DNA of 20,650 nucleotides. Origin: Desulfobacterales bacterium (GTDB lineage Bacteria; Desulfobacterota; Desulfobacteria; Desulfobacterales; UBA11574). The notes below the pieces were generated by a model, which did not search any database, was not told the DNA's origin, and saw only the letters and a program-made list of their open reading frames with translations. The stretch covers positions 1 through 20,650 of the forward strand of contig JAUVTO010000013.1 of assembly GCA_030601485.1 (NCBI GenBank). The letters are read 5' to 3'. The position numbers and the translations under genes were made by a program. Shown here piece after piece: positions 7,034-13,955 of this stretch; position 1 is the first letter of the stretch; every line of letters begins with the position of its first letter.

Positions 7034-7792
7034 CTAAAACAAATCCGAAAAATCTGTATTAATAACATCAAACAGCTCTTCACCGATGGCAAGCCCTATG
7101 TCAATAAACTGTGGACCGTAATTTTTTCCGGTATCTGTACGGAATGTGTGCTTTATTTTAGCAATTTTTTTCATTCCGCCGGGATAAAGTTCCATAAATT
7201 TCACAACAGGAATTTTAAAAAATGATGCCATTGTCCACACGGTATCGCTAAAGTTGTCAGGCCCCCACTGAAATTTGTCGGCATCATAAAGGCAGTCGGA
7301 AACAAGAGAACCTTGCAGGGTGTTTGATTTTACAGTATTTTTAAAGGCTTCGTGGTTTCGAATGGCCAAACAAATGTCCTCGATTTCGTCAGAATCAAAG
7401 GGATATGTTTTCAGGACTTTCCTGGCGTAGGCAGCTCCCCGGACCGCGTGATTTTCTTGTTTGCGTTTGATATCGTGGAGAAGAGCAGCGCATTGGACAA
7501 TAATGACTCTGCGATTCATAGCGTCATTGGAAGATCCGGCAAGTTTGTTCTCAATGATCATCAAGGCGCCGGCGTCCATGGCCACCTTTACGGCATGCTC
7601 AAGGCCATGTCCAAAGTCATCTTCTAACTTCTTGGCAACAAACGCTCGTAATTGAATAGTGAAGGGATTTGTTTCAAAATATTTACGGGACAATTCATTT
7701 GATAGAAAATGGTCCTGATAAAAATCAGGGGAAGGATAACGGGAAACAATCTGGAGGGCTCTTTTACGAATACGAGCATATATAAGCTTCAT
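7034..7792 (-). CDS. HD-superfamily phosphohydrolase, stand-alone
   Basis: 252 residues. A single HD domain spans about residues 55-175 with the metal-binding pattern H...HD...D: His62/His66 in GHGLEHAVKV, His106/Asp107 in LLHDIKRK, His115, and Asp172 in YDADKFQW. This is the general metal-dependent hydrolase fold acting on nucleotides or phosphate esters; it lacks the GYP motif, RelA/SpoT features and membrane segments, so the substrate is unknown. The C-terminal 80 residues are family-specific and unassigned. It is the first gene of the reverse-strand block and lies directly beside the repeat at 7806-7927, which would be at or within its promoter or leader. No strong ribosome site was seen before the ATG at 7790-7792. 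Confidence 0.8.
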   Translation of the reverse strand: MKLIYARIRKRALQIVSRYPSPDFYQDHFLSNELSRKYFETNPFTIQLRAFVAKKLEDDFGHGLEHAVKVAMDAGALMIIENKLAGSSNDAMNRRVIIVQCAALLHDIKRKQENHAVRGAAYARKVLKTYPFDSDEIEDICLAIRNHEAFKNTVKSNTLQGSLVSDCLYDADKFQWGPDNFSDTVWTMASFFKIPVVKFMELYPGGMKKIAKIKHTFRTDTGKNYGPQFIDIGLAIGEELFDVINTDFSDLF

Positions 7793-7805
7793 ATCTTCGG
7801 ATAAA

Positions 7806-7927
7806 AGTTAATAAAGTTCAGTTAAAAGTGTCTAAAGTGATCTAAAGTGCCTAAAGTTATGGTGTCGCTTCGCTCCGCTGATTTTATATAATTGACAGGA
7901 TTCCTTAACTTTAGCTCACTTCAAACT
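7806..7927. repeat. Palindromic repeat with GTGCCTAAA-type units, copy 1
   Basis: The left arm (about 7821-7862) is a run of related 9-10-bp units, GTGTCTAAA, GTGATCTAAA and GTGCCTAAA, ending in GTTATGG. The right arm (7903-7927) is an inverted relative: CCTTAACTTTAGCTCACTT, whose complement reads GTGAGCTAAAGTTAAGG. The centre holds GTCGCTTCGCTCC, matched by GTCGCTACGCTCC in the copy at 20380-20518, followed by an AT-rich stretch. There is no open frame. It lies between the divergent HD-hydrolase and phoH genes. Confidence 0.75.
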
Positions 7928-7944
7928 CTTGCAGCGATTCTTCA

Positions 7945-8008
7945 GGCAGAGCCGGAGAACTCTGACATGGCTCTCCGAGGCGTAGGCTCTACGAGCCGGA
8001 GGCCCAAA
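7945..8008. other. GC-rich block with repeated GAGCC/GGCTC stems
   Basis: Within AT-rich surroundings this block contains two direct copies of GAGCCGGAG (7949-7957 and 7993-8001) and several inverted pairs: AGAGCC/GGCTCT (7948-7953 with 7969-7974) and GGCTC/GAGCC around a three-base loop (7985-7989 with 7993-7997). It could fold as RNA in either direction. I could not match it to a riboswitch or known small RNA, so it is recorded only as a structured block next to repeat copy 1. Confidence 0.4.
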
Positions 8009-8229
8009 GGACCAGGTTTTTCAGGGCAAAATAAATAAAATATAAATAAAATCAGAAAGATAAAATTTATTACAATTAATAATGCAAATTAACAAAGCAG
8101 ATATTTCGAGTCAAGGTATTTTTCTTTTTCTCTTGTGTCTTAAATTGTAGTTTGCAATAGTTAAAAAAACTATGATATGTGGAAATTTTAAAAAATGTGC
8201 CAAGCATGGCATCGATTCAACCTTAAGAT
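8009..8229 (+). promoter_or_regulatory. AT-rich leader upstream of the phoH operon
   Basis: No gene is seen here. The region contains an inverted repeat ATAGTT/AACTAT around five A bases (8157-8173) and a TGCCA/TGGCA pair (8198-8211). Possible hexamers TTGCAA (8152-8157) and TATGAT (8171-8176) are only 13 bases apart, too close for a normal promoter, so the start of transcription is not assigned. The ATG at 8230 has only a weak TAAG in front of it. Confidence 0.3.
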
Positions 8230-9225
8230 ATGGACGAAGTCACTGAAAATAATCAGACCAGATTGACCTTCTTAGATATAAATCTGGCAAGGCAACTTTT
8301 CGGCGAGCATAACAGTAACCTTAAAAGAATTGCAGACACAGTAGACGTCTCTATCCATGCCAGGGGTAATACTATATTTATTCGGGGGGATACTGTTACA
8401 AGAAGCCTTGCCAAAAATATACTCAAACAACTTTACGGCCTGTTAAAAGATAAATATCCGGTTTATCCAAACGATGTTGATTATGCAATCAGGATTCTGA
8501 GCGGAGATGACCGTATTAAACTCAAAGATATTTTTCTGGACACGGTCTATATTACCTCGAAAAAGCGTAATGTAATTCCCAAAAGCCTTGCCCAAAAAGA
8601 ATACATAGATGCCATTCGCACCTCTGATATGGTCTTCGGTATCGGCCCTGCCGGCACAGGCAAAACCTATCTTGCCATGGCAATGGCGGTCGCAGCACTT
8701 TCAAAAGGGATAATTAACCGTATAATCCTCACCAGACCTGCGGTGGAAGCCGGGGAAACGCTCGGATTTCTACCCGGGGATCTTGCGGAAAAGGTGGATC
8801 CGTATTTAAGACCTCTTTATGATGCGCTTCATGATATGATGCGATTTGAAAAAGTGTCGAACCTGATAGAACAGGGGGTTATAGAAGTGGCGCCTCTTGC
8901 GTTCATGCGAGGCAGAACCCTAAACGATTCTTTCATTATTTTAGATGAAGCCCAAAATACAACTTCTGAACAGATGAAGATGTTCCTGACCCGGATAGGA
9001 TTTAGTTCCAAAGCGGTTATCACAGGAGACATAACCCAGATTGATCTTCCTGTCGATAGACCTTCAGGGCTTATTGAAGCAAAGAATATCCTTCAGGGAA
9101 TAGACGGAATAAAATTTATCTTTTTTTCAAAAAGAGATGTGGTAAGGCACGGCTTGGTCCAGAAAATTATCAAAGCATATGAAGACCTGGATGCCAGCAG
9201 AAAAAATAATCACAAATTACAATGA
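8230..9225 (+). CDS. ybeZ: PhoH-family ATPase (YbeZ type)
   Basis: 331 residues, the normal size for YbeZ/PhoH. An N-terminal nucleic-acid-binding-like region (about 10-100) is followed by the PhoH ATPase core (about 115-320). Walker A is GPAGTGKT at 139-146 and Walker B is FIILDEAQ at 235-242, with TRPAVEAGE and TGDITQIDLP also typical of the family. In other bacteria this cytoplasmic ATPase works with the endoribonuclease YbeY, encoded two genes downstream here, in rRNA processing and ribosome quality control. The TGA stop overlaps the next ATG by four bases (ATGA), indicating translational coupling. Confidence 0.93.
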   Translation: MDEVTENNQTRLTFLDINLARQLFGEHNSNLKRIADTVDVSIHARGNTIFIRGDTVTRSLAKNILKQLYGLLKDKYPVYPNDVDYAIRILSGDDRIKLKDIFLDTVYITSKKRNVIPKSLAQKEYIDAIRTSDMVFGIGPAGTGKTYLAMAMAVAALSKGIINRIILTRPAVEAGETLGFLPGDLAEKVDPYLRPLYDALHDMMRFEKVSNLIEQGVIEVAPLAFMRGRTLNDSFIILDEAQNTTSEQMKMFLTRIGFSSKAVITGDITQIDLPVDRPSGLIEAKNILQGIDGIKFIFFSKRDVVRHGLVQKIIKAYEDLDASRKNNHKLQ

Positions 9226-11630
9226 AAACAGAAAAAGGCAAAATATCCGTAAGAATGTTTTTGGGAACCAGCGACCATGTCCGATGGGGTATCCTCGTCG
9301 GTGTCACAATAATTTTTACCATTCTCCTTTATCCCAACCTTGTTATCAAAAAACATTCTTACAAATTAGGTGATGTTGCCGCAAGAGATATCAAGGCCAC
9401 AAAAGATTTTTTAATAGAAGACAGGGATGCTACAGAAGCCAACCGAAGGGAAGCTGTGGAAAAGGTTTTAACCGTCTACGACCATGACATAACCCTATCC
9501 GCAACAATCAACCAGAATGTAAAAAGAGCCTTTAATGATATTCGGACGGTTTTTAACGCTGGAAAAAATCAAACTAAGATTGCACCAAAACCATCAGAAA
9601 GCGAATCAACCGGTACAGTTAATAGAGCAACGTCCGTCCATGACCTTATATGGCAAAAGAAAGCCGATTTTGAAGGAAAAATCGGTATTTCTGTGAGTGA
9701 CGGCGCTTATAACATCCTCGAAAAAGAAAAGTTCCCCCCAAATATTGCAAATCTTATTTGCAGCATTTCAAAAGAAATATTGGATAACGGTGTGGTTACA
9801 AACAAAGAGCTTCTCCTAAAAGAAACCGATAAAGGAATAATTTTAAGCAATATCACAACAAAAAAAGAATTGGTTGTTCATAACTTAAAGCATTTTTACG
9901 GTCTTGACCAGGCCAAAACCATGGTCAAAATCATAGGTCAACCCCTTCTCAAAAACATTGATTATACCCTGCGAAATATGATTGTCGATTTTGCACAAAG
10001 GCTTATCCATCCTAATATTACCCTAAACAGAAGTGAAACCGAGGAACGGAAAAAAAAGGCCGATGCAGAAATCAAGCCGGTATTTCACAAGATAAAAGCC
10101 GGGGAAATGCTGTTGCGCGAAGGAGAAAGAGTTACAAAAGTCCAGCTTTTAAAACTCAAGGCCTACCAGGAAGGGATAAAAAATGAACAGATTTTATCAA
10201 GTTCCATTGGATCCGCAATGATAATCCTATGCATCCTGATAACCACCTATATTCTTTATATACATCGTCAAAGTCGAATTGATCTTGCCAACAACAAAAA
10301 TCTGCTCTTTATCGCCAGCGTTTTAGTAACCTTTTTTTTCATTGCCAGGATATCAGCGTCTTTGGCGGAATCTGTGGCCCATTATACTTCTTTCCCCGTA
10401 TCTGCATCATCAATCTCTTATGGTATTCCCCTTGCTGCAGGCGCCATGACCATCTGCCTGTTTTTGGGCCTTGAACTGGCTATTCCCATAGCCATGCTCA
10501 TTGCAATCGGTACAGCTGTCATTTTTAAAAACAGATTTGATATTTTTCTTTACTTTTTGATCAACAGTTCAATGGCGGCATTCTGGATGCAGAACTGCCG
10601 GGAACGCAAAGTATTTATAAAAGCCGGTTTAAAACTCGGATTAATGAATGTTATACTTGTAACGATTATAGACGCTTATTTAGGAGGTTCCTCCATTACC
10701 AAACTTCTGTGGGGCTGGGCCTTTGCGTTTACGGGAGGTGTGGGAGCAGGAATTGTCACCGCCGGCATCACACCGCTGATAGAAATAGCCTTTGGCTATA
10801 CAACCGATATCAAACTTCTTGAACTTGCAAACCTTGAACAGCCTATCCTCAGGAGACTTATGATAGAAGCTCCGGGAACATATCATCATTCTGTGGTTGT
10901 CGGCACCATGGTTGAAGCCGCGGCCTCCGAAATCGGTGCGAATTCCCCGCTTGCCAAAGTTTGTGGTTATTATCACGATATCGGCAAGATAAAAAAACCC
11001 CTCTATTTTATTGAAAACCAGACCAACGGCATTAACAGACATGACAAGCTTGCCCCATCCATGTCAAGCCTTATCCTGATCGCTCACATTAAAGACGGCG
11101 TTGAGATCGCCAGAAAAAATAAACTCGGCCAGGTCATCATCGACACAATCAGACAATCCCACGGAACGAGCCTTATTAGTTATTTCTACGAAAAAGCAAA
11201 GCAATTAAAAGGTGAAGACGCAGTAAATATCGACAACTTCAGATATCCAGGTCCAAAGCCTCAGACCCGGGAGGCCGGACTTGTCATGCTGGCGGATATG
11301 GTTGAAGCAGCATCAAGAACACTTGCCAATCCCACACCGTCCAAAATCCAGGGACTTGTACAGAACCTGATAAACAAGGCATTTTCGGATGGTCAGTTAG
11401 ACGATTGCGAGCTGACATTGAAGGATCTGCATAAGATTGCAAAAAGCTTTTATAAAATATTATCAGGAATGTACCATCACCGCATTGAATATCCCGAAAA
11501 ACCTCTCCTTGCCAACGGAAAGGAAAAAAATGGAAGTCCTGTTAGACAACAGACAAAACAAATACAAGATATCTCTGAAAAAAATGCGACAAAAAGCCAG
11601 GGTCATCTTAAACGCCTTGGCCTGTCCTGA
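9222..11630 (+). CDS. 7TM-HD membrane phosphohydrolase, PgpH-like
   Basis: 802 residues. One N-terminal membrane span (about 23-41) precedes a long extracytoplasmic 7TMR-HDED domain (about 50-330). A group of membrane segments follows (about 330-510), then a cytoplasmic HD domain with His555/His556 in YHHSVVVG and the HDIG motif at His585-Asp586. In Firmicutes the homologue PgpH hydrolyses cyclic di-AMP; the substrate in this lineage is not shown by sequence. Placement between ybeZ and ybeY is conserved in many bacteria. The normal HD protein ends near YHHRIEYP (751-758). Here a 44-residue charged, Gln/Lys-rich tail follows, and its last 33 codons run into ybeY in another frame. The tail looks like recent read-through of a lost stop rather than a domain. 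Confidence 0.92.
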   Translation: MKTEKGKISVRMFLGTSDHVRWGILVGVTIIFTILLYPNLVIKKHSYKLGDVAARDIKATKDFLIEDRDATEANRREAVEKVLTVYDHDITLSATINQNVKRAFNDIRTVFNAGKNQTKIAPKPSESESTGTVNRATSVHDLIWQKKADFEGKIGISVSDGAYNILEKEKFPPNIANLICSISKEILDNGVVTNKELLLKETDKGIILSNITTKKELVVHNLKHFYGLDQAKTMVKIIGQPLLKNIDYTLRNMIVDFAQRLIHPNITLNRSETEERKKKADAEIKPVFHKIKAGEMLLREGERVTKVQLLKLKAYQEGIKNEQILSSSIGSAMIILCILITTYILYIHRQSRIDLANNKNLLFIASVLVTFFFIARISASLAESVAHYTSFPVSASSISYGIPLAAGAMTICLFLGLELAIPIAMLIAIGTAVIFKNRFDIFLYFLINSSMAAFWMQNCRERKVFIKAGLKLGLMNVILVTIIDAYLGGSSITKLLWGWAFAFTGGVGAGIVTAGITPLIEIAFGYTTDIKLLELANLEQPILRRLMIEAPGTYHHSVVVGTMVEAAASEIGANSPLAKVCGYYHDIGKIKKPLYFIENQTNGINRHDKLAPSMSSLILIAHIKDGVEIARKNKLGQVIIDTIRQSHGTSLISYFYEKAKQLKGEDAVNIDNFRYPGPKPQTREAGLVMLADMVEAASRTLANPTPSKIQGLVQNLINKAFSDGQLDDCELTLKDLHKIAKSFYKILSGMYHHRIEYPEKPLLANGKEKNGSPVRQQTKQIQDISEKNATKSQGHLKRLGLS

Positions 11631-11967
11631 TGCAGAGCTTTCCATCCTTATCGTAGATGATCCCAAAATAGGGGAGCTTAATAAAAAATATCTTGATCGA
11701 TGCGGCCCCACCAATGTTATCGCATTTCCCATGCGCACAGGCCAATTTAATAACATAACCCCGCAGCTTCTCGGCGACGTGGTTATTTCCATTGAAACCG
11801 CCGCAAGGGAAGGAAAAATTGCAGGTATAAGTATGGAAGAACGTTTTACCCAGCTTTTAGTGCACGGCATCCTTCACCTGCTGGGTTATGAACATGAAAA
11901 AAATAAAACACAAGCATATGAGATGGAAAAAAAGAGCAATGAAATTCTTAAACTGATTAAAATCTAA
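11530..11967 (+). CDS. ybeY: Endoribonuclease YbeY, rRNA maturation factor
   Basis: From the ATG at 11530 the product is 145 residues, the usual YbeY length. It ends with the zinc motif HGILHLLGYEH (His112, His116, His122), preceded by TNVIAFP and LLGDVVIS, both hallmarks of UPF0054/YbeY. YbeY is a metallo-endoribonuclease that helps mature the 16S rRNA 3' end and acts with YbeZ. The frame is open back to an ATG at 11437, but residues before 11530 do not resemble YbeY, and AAAGG (11519-11523), six bases before the ATG at 11530, supports the internal start. The coding region overlaps the end of the 7TM-HD gene by 101 bases. The stop codon TAA at 11965-11967 is the first three bases of the repeat that follows. 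Confidence 0.93.
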   Translation: MEVLLDNRQNKYKISLKKMRQKARVILNALACPDAELSILIVDDPKIGELNKKYLDRCGPTNVIAFPMRTGQFNNITPQLLGDVVISIETAAREGKIAGISMEERFTQLLVHGILHLLGYEHEKNKTQAYEMEKKSNEILKLIKI

Positions 11968-12022
11968 CCCGGACAAACCGGAAAAGTTACAAGTGACCTA
12001 CAGTTTGAAGTGATCTAAAGTT
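11965..12022. repeat. Truncated left half of the GTGCCTAAA-type palindrome, copy 2
   Basis: This stretch aligns almost base for base with 20380-20437. Both run CCCGGAyAAACCrGAAAAG, then GTTACAAGTGAyCTAmAGTT and TGAAGTGAkCTAAAGTT, with about six differences including the first base. The copy at 20380 continues into a centre and an inverted right arm. Here the similarity stops at 12022, exactly where the GACGG-ended element begins, and no right arm is found downstream. It includes the ybeY stop codon. Confidence 0.75.
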
Positions 12023-12148
12023 GACGGTTTCGTAAAAAGCCCAACTTCTGCGTTGTGCTGCATTTCGCAATCATTCAACGTACGAAAAGTACGCCTCATG
12101 ATTACAAAATTTGCACGCCTTGAGTTTGAACTTTTTACGAACCCGTCT
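12023..12148. repeat. 126-bp palindromic element with GACGG...TAAAAAG ends, second copy
   Basis: The ends are GACGGTTTCGTAAAAAG (12023-12039) and CTTTTTACGAACCCGTC (12132-12148), inverted with one mismatch. The ends match those of the element at 1182-1314, but the interior is different: it is itself an imperfect palindrome centred on CGTACGAAAAGTACG, with GCATTTCGCAATCATT on the left echoed inverted by ATGATTACAAAATTTGC on the right. There is no open frame of note. It abuts and apparently interrupts the repeat at 11965-12022, so I infer it moved in later. Confidence 0.75.
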
Positions 12149-12235
12149 AAATCGGACTTTTTACGAGTTCATCAAACCTTGAGACCTTTGCAAAACGCCC
12201 CCTTATGATCTAACCCTACCCTGCAACTCCTTTTG
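12149..12235. repeat. Repeat remnants: lone GACTTTTTACGA arm and a GAGACCTTTGCAAAA end
   Basis: GACTTTTTACGA at about 12155-12166 repeats the right end of the GACGG element without its partner, suggesting a decayed second copy. GAGACCTTTGCAAAA at 12181-12195 resembles, from memory, the terminal inverted repeat of some IS5-family insertion sequences (IS1106-like), but no transposase or second end lies in the window. This stretch looks like a graveyard of mobile fragments. Confidence 0.35.
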
Positions 12236-12457
12236 TCATCCCGGTCCTTGAACAAAGAATTCACTGTATTTTCGGATAGCTGCTTTTATAGCCGACAGGG
12301 AAAAGAATTTTAACATAAGGGCCGTGGGTACCATATCAAAAATAAAACCTAAAATTGCCGCCATCATAACGACAAATTCATGCAAAATGCTCAAATCTGA
12401 AAAAAATACCTCCACTTTACCCCACTCATAGTTCATTTTCCTTAATACTTTTAACAT
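12236..12457 (-). CDS. Possible small membrane protein, unrecognised
   Basis: The open frame encodes 73 residues, or 66 from an internal ATG at 12434-12436. The internal start has AAGGA just upstream (complement of 12439-12443), although the spacing is short; the outer ATG has no ribosome site. The sequence has a charged N-terminus, a hydrophobic stretch of about 30 residues (LHEFVVMMAAILGFIFDMVP and on), then a basic amphipathic tail ending in a Gly-Pro-Gly stop region. Amino-acid use is protein-like rather than random. It diverges from mraZ. I do not recognise it and it could be a chance frame in repeat-rich DNA. Confidence 0.4.
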   Translation of the reverse strand: MLKVLRKMNYEWGKVEVFFSDLSILHEFVVMMAAILGFIFDMVPTALMLKFFSLSAIKAAIRKYSEFFVQGPG

Positions 12458-12501
12458 TTGTGAATTATTATAAAAAATATTGAATTTTATTTATTTTTTC
12501 C

Positions 12502-12530
12502 TTGACACTTATTAAAAAATGTACTTTTAA
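12502..12530 (+). promoter_or_regulatory. Likely sigma-70 promoter of the mraZ (dcw) operon
   Basis: A perfect -35 hexamer TTGACA lies at 12502-12507, followed after 17 bases by TTTTAA at 12525-12530, a modest -10 match. Transcription would start around 12537, so the MraZ repeats at 12539-12563 would cover the first transcribed bases and leave a leader of about 30 bases. The -10 is weak, so the exact box is uncertain. Confidence 0.6.
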
Positions 12531-12538
12531 CAAAAAGG

Positions 12539-12563
12539 TGGATTAAAGTGGATAATCATGGAG
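12539..12563 (+). promoter_or_regulatory. MraZ-box: three TGGAN repeats at 10-bp spacing
   Basis: TGGAT (12539-12543), TGGAT (12549-12553) and TGGAG (12559-12563) are separated by exactly five bases each, so they fall on the same face of the helix. Known MraZ boxes are TGGGN repeats spaced by five bases in front of mraZ; here the third G is replaced by A in all three. The last repeat doubles as the ribosome site (GGAG, four bases before ATG 12568), so MraZ binding would cover the start region. Autoregulation is inferred from position and family knowledge. Confidence 0.75.
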
Positions 12564-12567
12564 AAAA

Positions 12568-13014
12568 ATGTTCCGAGGAAGCTCATTTCATACAATAGAT
12601 TCAAAAGGGCGCATCATAATTCCGGCCAGGTTCCGTGATGTCATTAAAGCACAGGGATCAAATGGCGTGATGGTTTCCAGAATGGACGGGGGGCTTGTGG
12701 CCTATCCATATGATGAATGGCGTAAAATTGAAACCCGTATATTGTCCCTGGTCGAAAAAAGTGAGAACATGCGCCGATTTAGAAGGGTCTTCATCGGAGG
12801 TGCTTTTGAATGCTCCTGCGACAAACAGGATCGTATACTGATACCGCAGAATTTGAGACAGTATGCTGAAATCGACAAGGAGATTGTACTGGTTGGCGTC
12901 CTCGATCATTTTGAAATCTGGTCACGCAAAAGCTGGGACAGAGAAAATATACATCTGGAAAAAGACATGAAAAAGGAGGACGCAAGAAACGAAATCGCAA
13001 AATTAGGACTCTAA
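12568..13014 (+). CDS. mraZ: Transcriptional regulator MraZ
   Basis: 148 residues, the normal size. Two tandem SpoVT/AbrB-like half-domains are visible: FRGSSFHTIDSKGRIIIPARFRD near the N-terminus (about 2-24) and FECSCDKQDRILIPQNLRQYAEI (about 77-99). Both carry the D-x-K/Q-x-R-I-x-I-P signature of the DNA-binding ring protein. MraZ binds direct repeats ahead of the division and cell-wall cluster and usually represses it; such repeats precede this gene at 12539-12563. Its TAA overlaps the rsmH ATG by one base (TAATG). It heads the dcw operon. Confidence 0.96.
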   Translation: MFRGSSFHTIDSKGRIIIPARFRDVIKAQGSNGVMVSRMDGGLVAYPYDEWRKIETRILSLVEKSENMRRFRRVFIGGAFECSCDKQDRILIPQNLRQYAEIDKEIVLVGVLDHFEIWSRKSWDRENIHLEKDMKKEDARNEIAKLGL

Positions 13015-13955
13015 TGGTGCCGTTCAAACATATCCCTGTAATGCTGCCTCAAGTGATCTGTTATCTTAATTGTACACCGGGAAAAATCTATGTGGACTGC
13101 ACCCTTGGGGGTTCGGGTCATGCCGGGGCTATTTGCAAAAAAATTATCCCGGGAGGAATTTTCATCGGCATTGACCAAGATATAGATGCGGTCAGGAACG
13201 CAAAAAAGGTTCTAAAACCGTTTAATTTAATCATCCACCTCTTTCATGACAATTTTATTTATCTTCCTGAGCTTCTTCAACAATTAAAAATTGATGCGGC
13301 AGACGGCATTCTTCTTGATCTTGGAATTTCACTTCATCAACTCGAGTCGAGCGGTCGGGGGTTCAGCTTCAACAAAGATGAGCCGCTGGATATGCGGATG
13401 AACTTAAAATCGGATACAACAGCTGAAGATTTAATTAACAGCATGGATGAAAAAAACCTTAAGAAAATTTTTTACAAATTCGGAGAGGAGCGACGGGCAG
13501 GACAAATTGCGAAAAGAATAGTAACGCAACGGCAGCGCAAAGCCATCAGATCGAGCAGAGAACTGGCTCGAATCGTGTGCGATGCGGTTCCAAAAAAAAA
13601 TTCATATAAGCAAAAAATCCATCCCGCCACACGGACGTTCATGGCGCTTAGAATCGCTGTCAACAGGGAACTCGAAATGCTCGATGTATTCATGGAGAAT
13701 GTTGCGGACCTTTTAAACCCCAAAGGCCGCCTGTGTGTTTTATCTTTTCATTCCCTTGAAGACCGAATTGTAAAACATCGCATGAACGCCTTGGAAAAAG
13801 GGTGCATATGTCCTCCGGGTTTTCCCAAGTGTGTCTGCAATAAAAAATCATCGGTTCGAATATTGACGAAAAAAGTCGTACGCCCCACACAAGACGAGGT
13901 TACAAATAATCCCATGGCAAGAAGCGCAAAGTTAAGAGCCGTCGAAAAAATATGA
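13014..13955 (+). CDS. rsmH: 16S rRNA m4C1402 methyltransferase
   Basis: 313 residues, standard for RsmH (MraW), which N4-methylates C1402 of 16S rRNA in the ribosomal P site using S-adenosylmethionine. Visible motifs are HIPVML at the N-terminus, the SAM-binding YVDCTLGGSGHA (26-37), IGIDQD (51-56), LLDLGIS, the GRGFSF element, FxALRIAVNRELE and LSFHSLEDRIVKH in the C-terminal half. Two cysteine pairs near residues 264-275 (CICPPGFPKCVC) are typical of the family. The start overlaps the mraZ stop, and the TGA overlaps ftsL by four bases. Confidence 0.97.
   Translation: MVPFKHIPVMLPQVICYLNCTPGKIYVDCTLGGSGHAGAICKKIIPGGIFIGIDQDIDAVRNAKKVLKPFNLIIHLFHDNFIYLPELLQQLKIDAADGILLDLGISLHQLESSGRGFSFNKDEPLDMRMNLKSDTTAEDLINSMDEKNLKKIFYKFGEERRAGQIAKRIVTQRQRKAIRSSRELARIVCDAVPKKNSYKQKIHPATRTFMALRIAVNRELEMLDVFMENVADLLNPKGRLCVLSFHSLEDRIVKHRMNALEKGCICPPGFPKCVCNKKSSVRILTKKVVRPTQDEVTNNPMARSAKLRAVEKI

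Noticed and set aside
7806..7862. CRISPR-like array suggested by the GTGCCTAAA units
   Set aside because: Units are 9-10 bp and directly adjacent with no spacers, and the set is part of a palindrome; no cas gene is present.
7945..8008. c-di-GMP riboswitch, considered because of the c-di-GMP genes nearby
   Set aside because: The conserved GEMM core and tetraloop receptor layout could not be found; the stems are simple GAGCC repeats.
11437..11529. Longer start for ybeY at 11437
   Set aside because: The extra 31 residues lie in DNA coding for the conserved end of the 7TM-HD protein and do not resemble YbeY; the internal ATG at 11530 has a ribosome site and gives the family length.
12181..12204. 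Insertion-sequence copy suggested by GAGACCTTTGCAAAA
   Set aside because: Only one end is present and there is no transposase frame, so it is recorded as a remnant at most.
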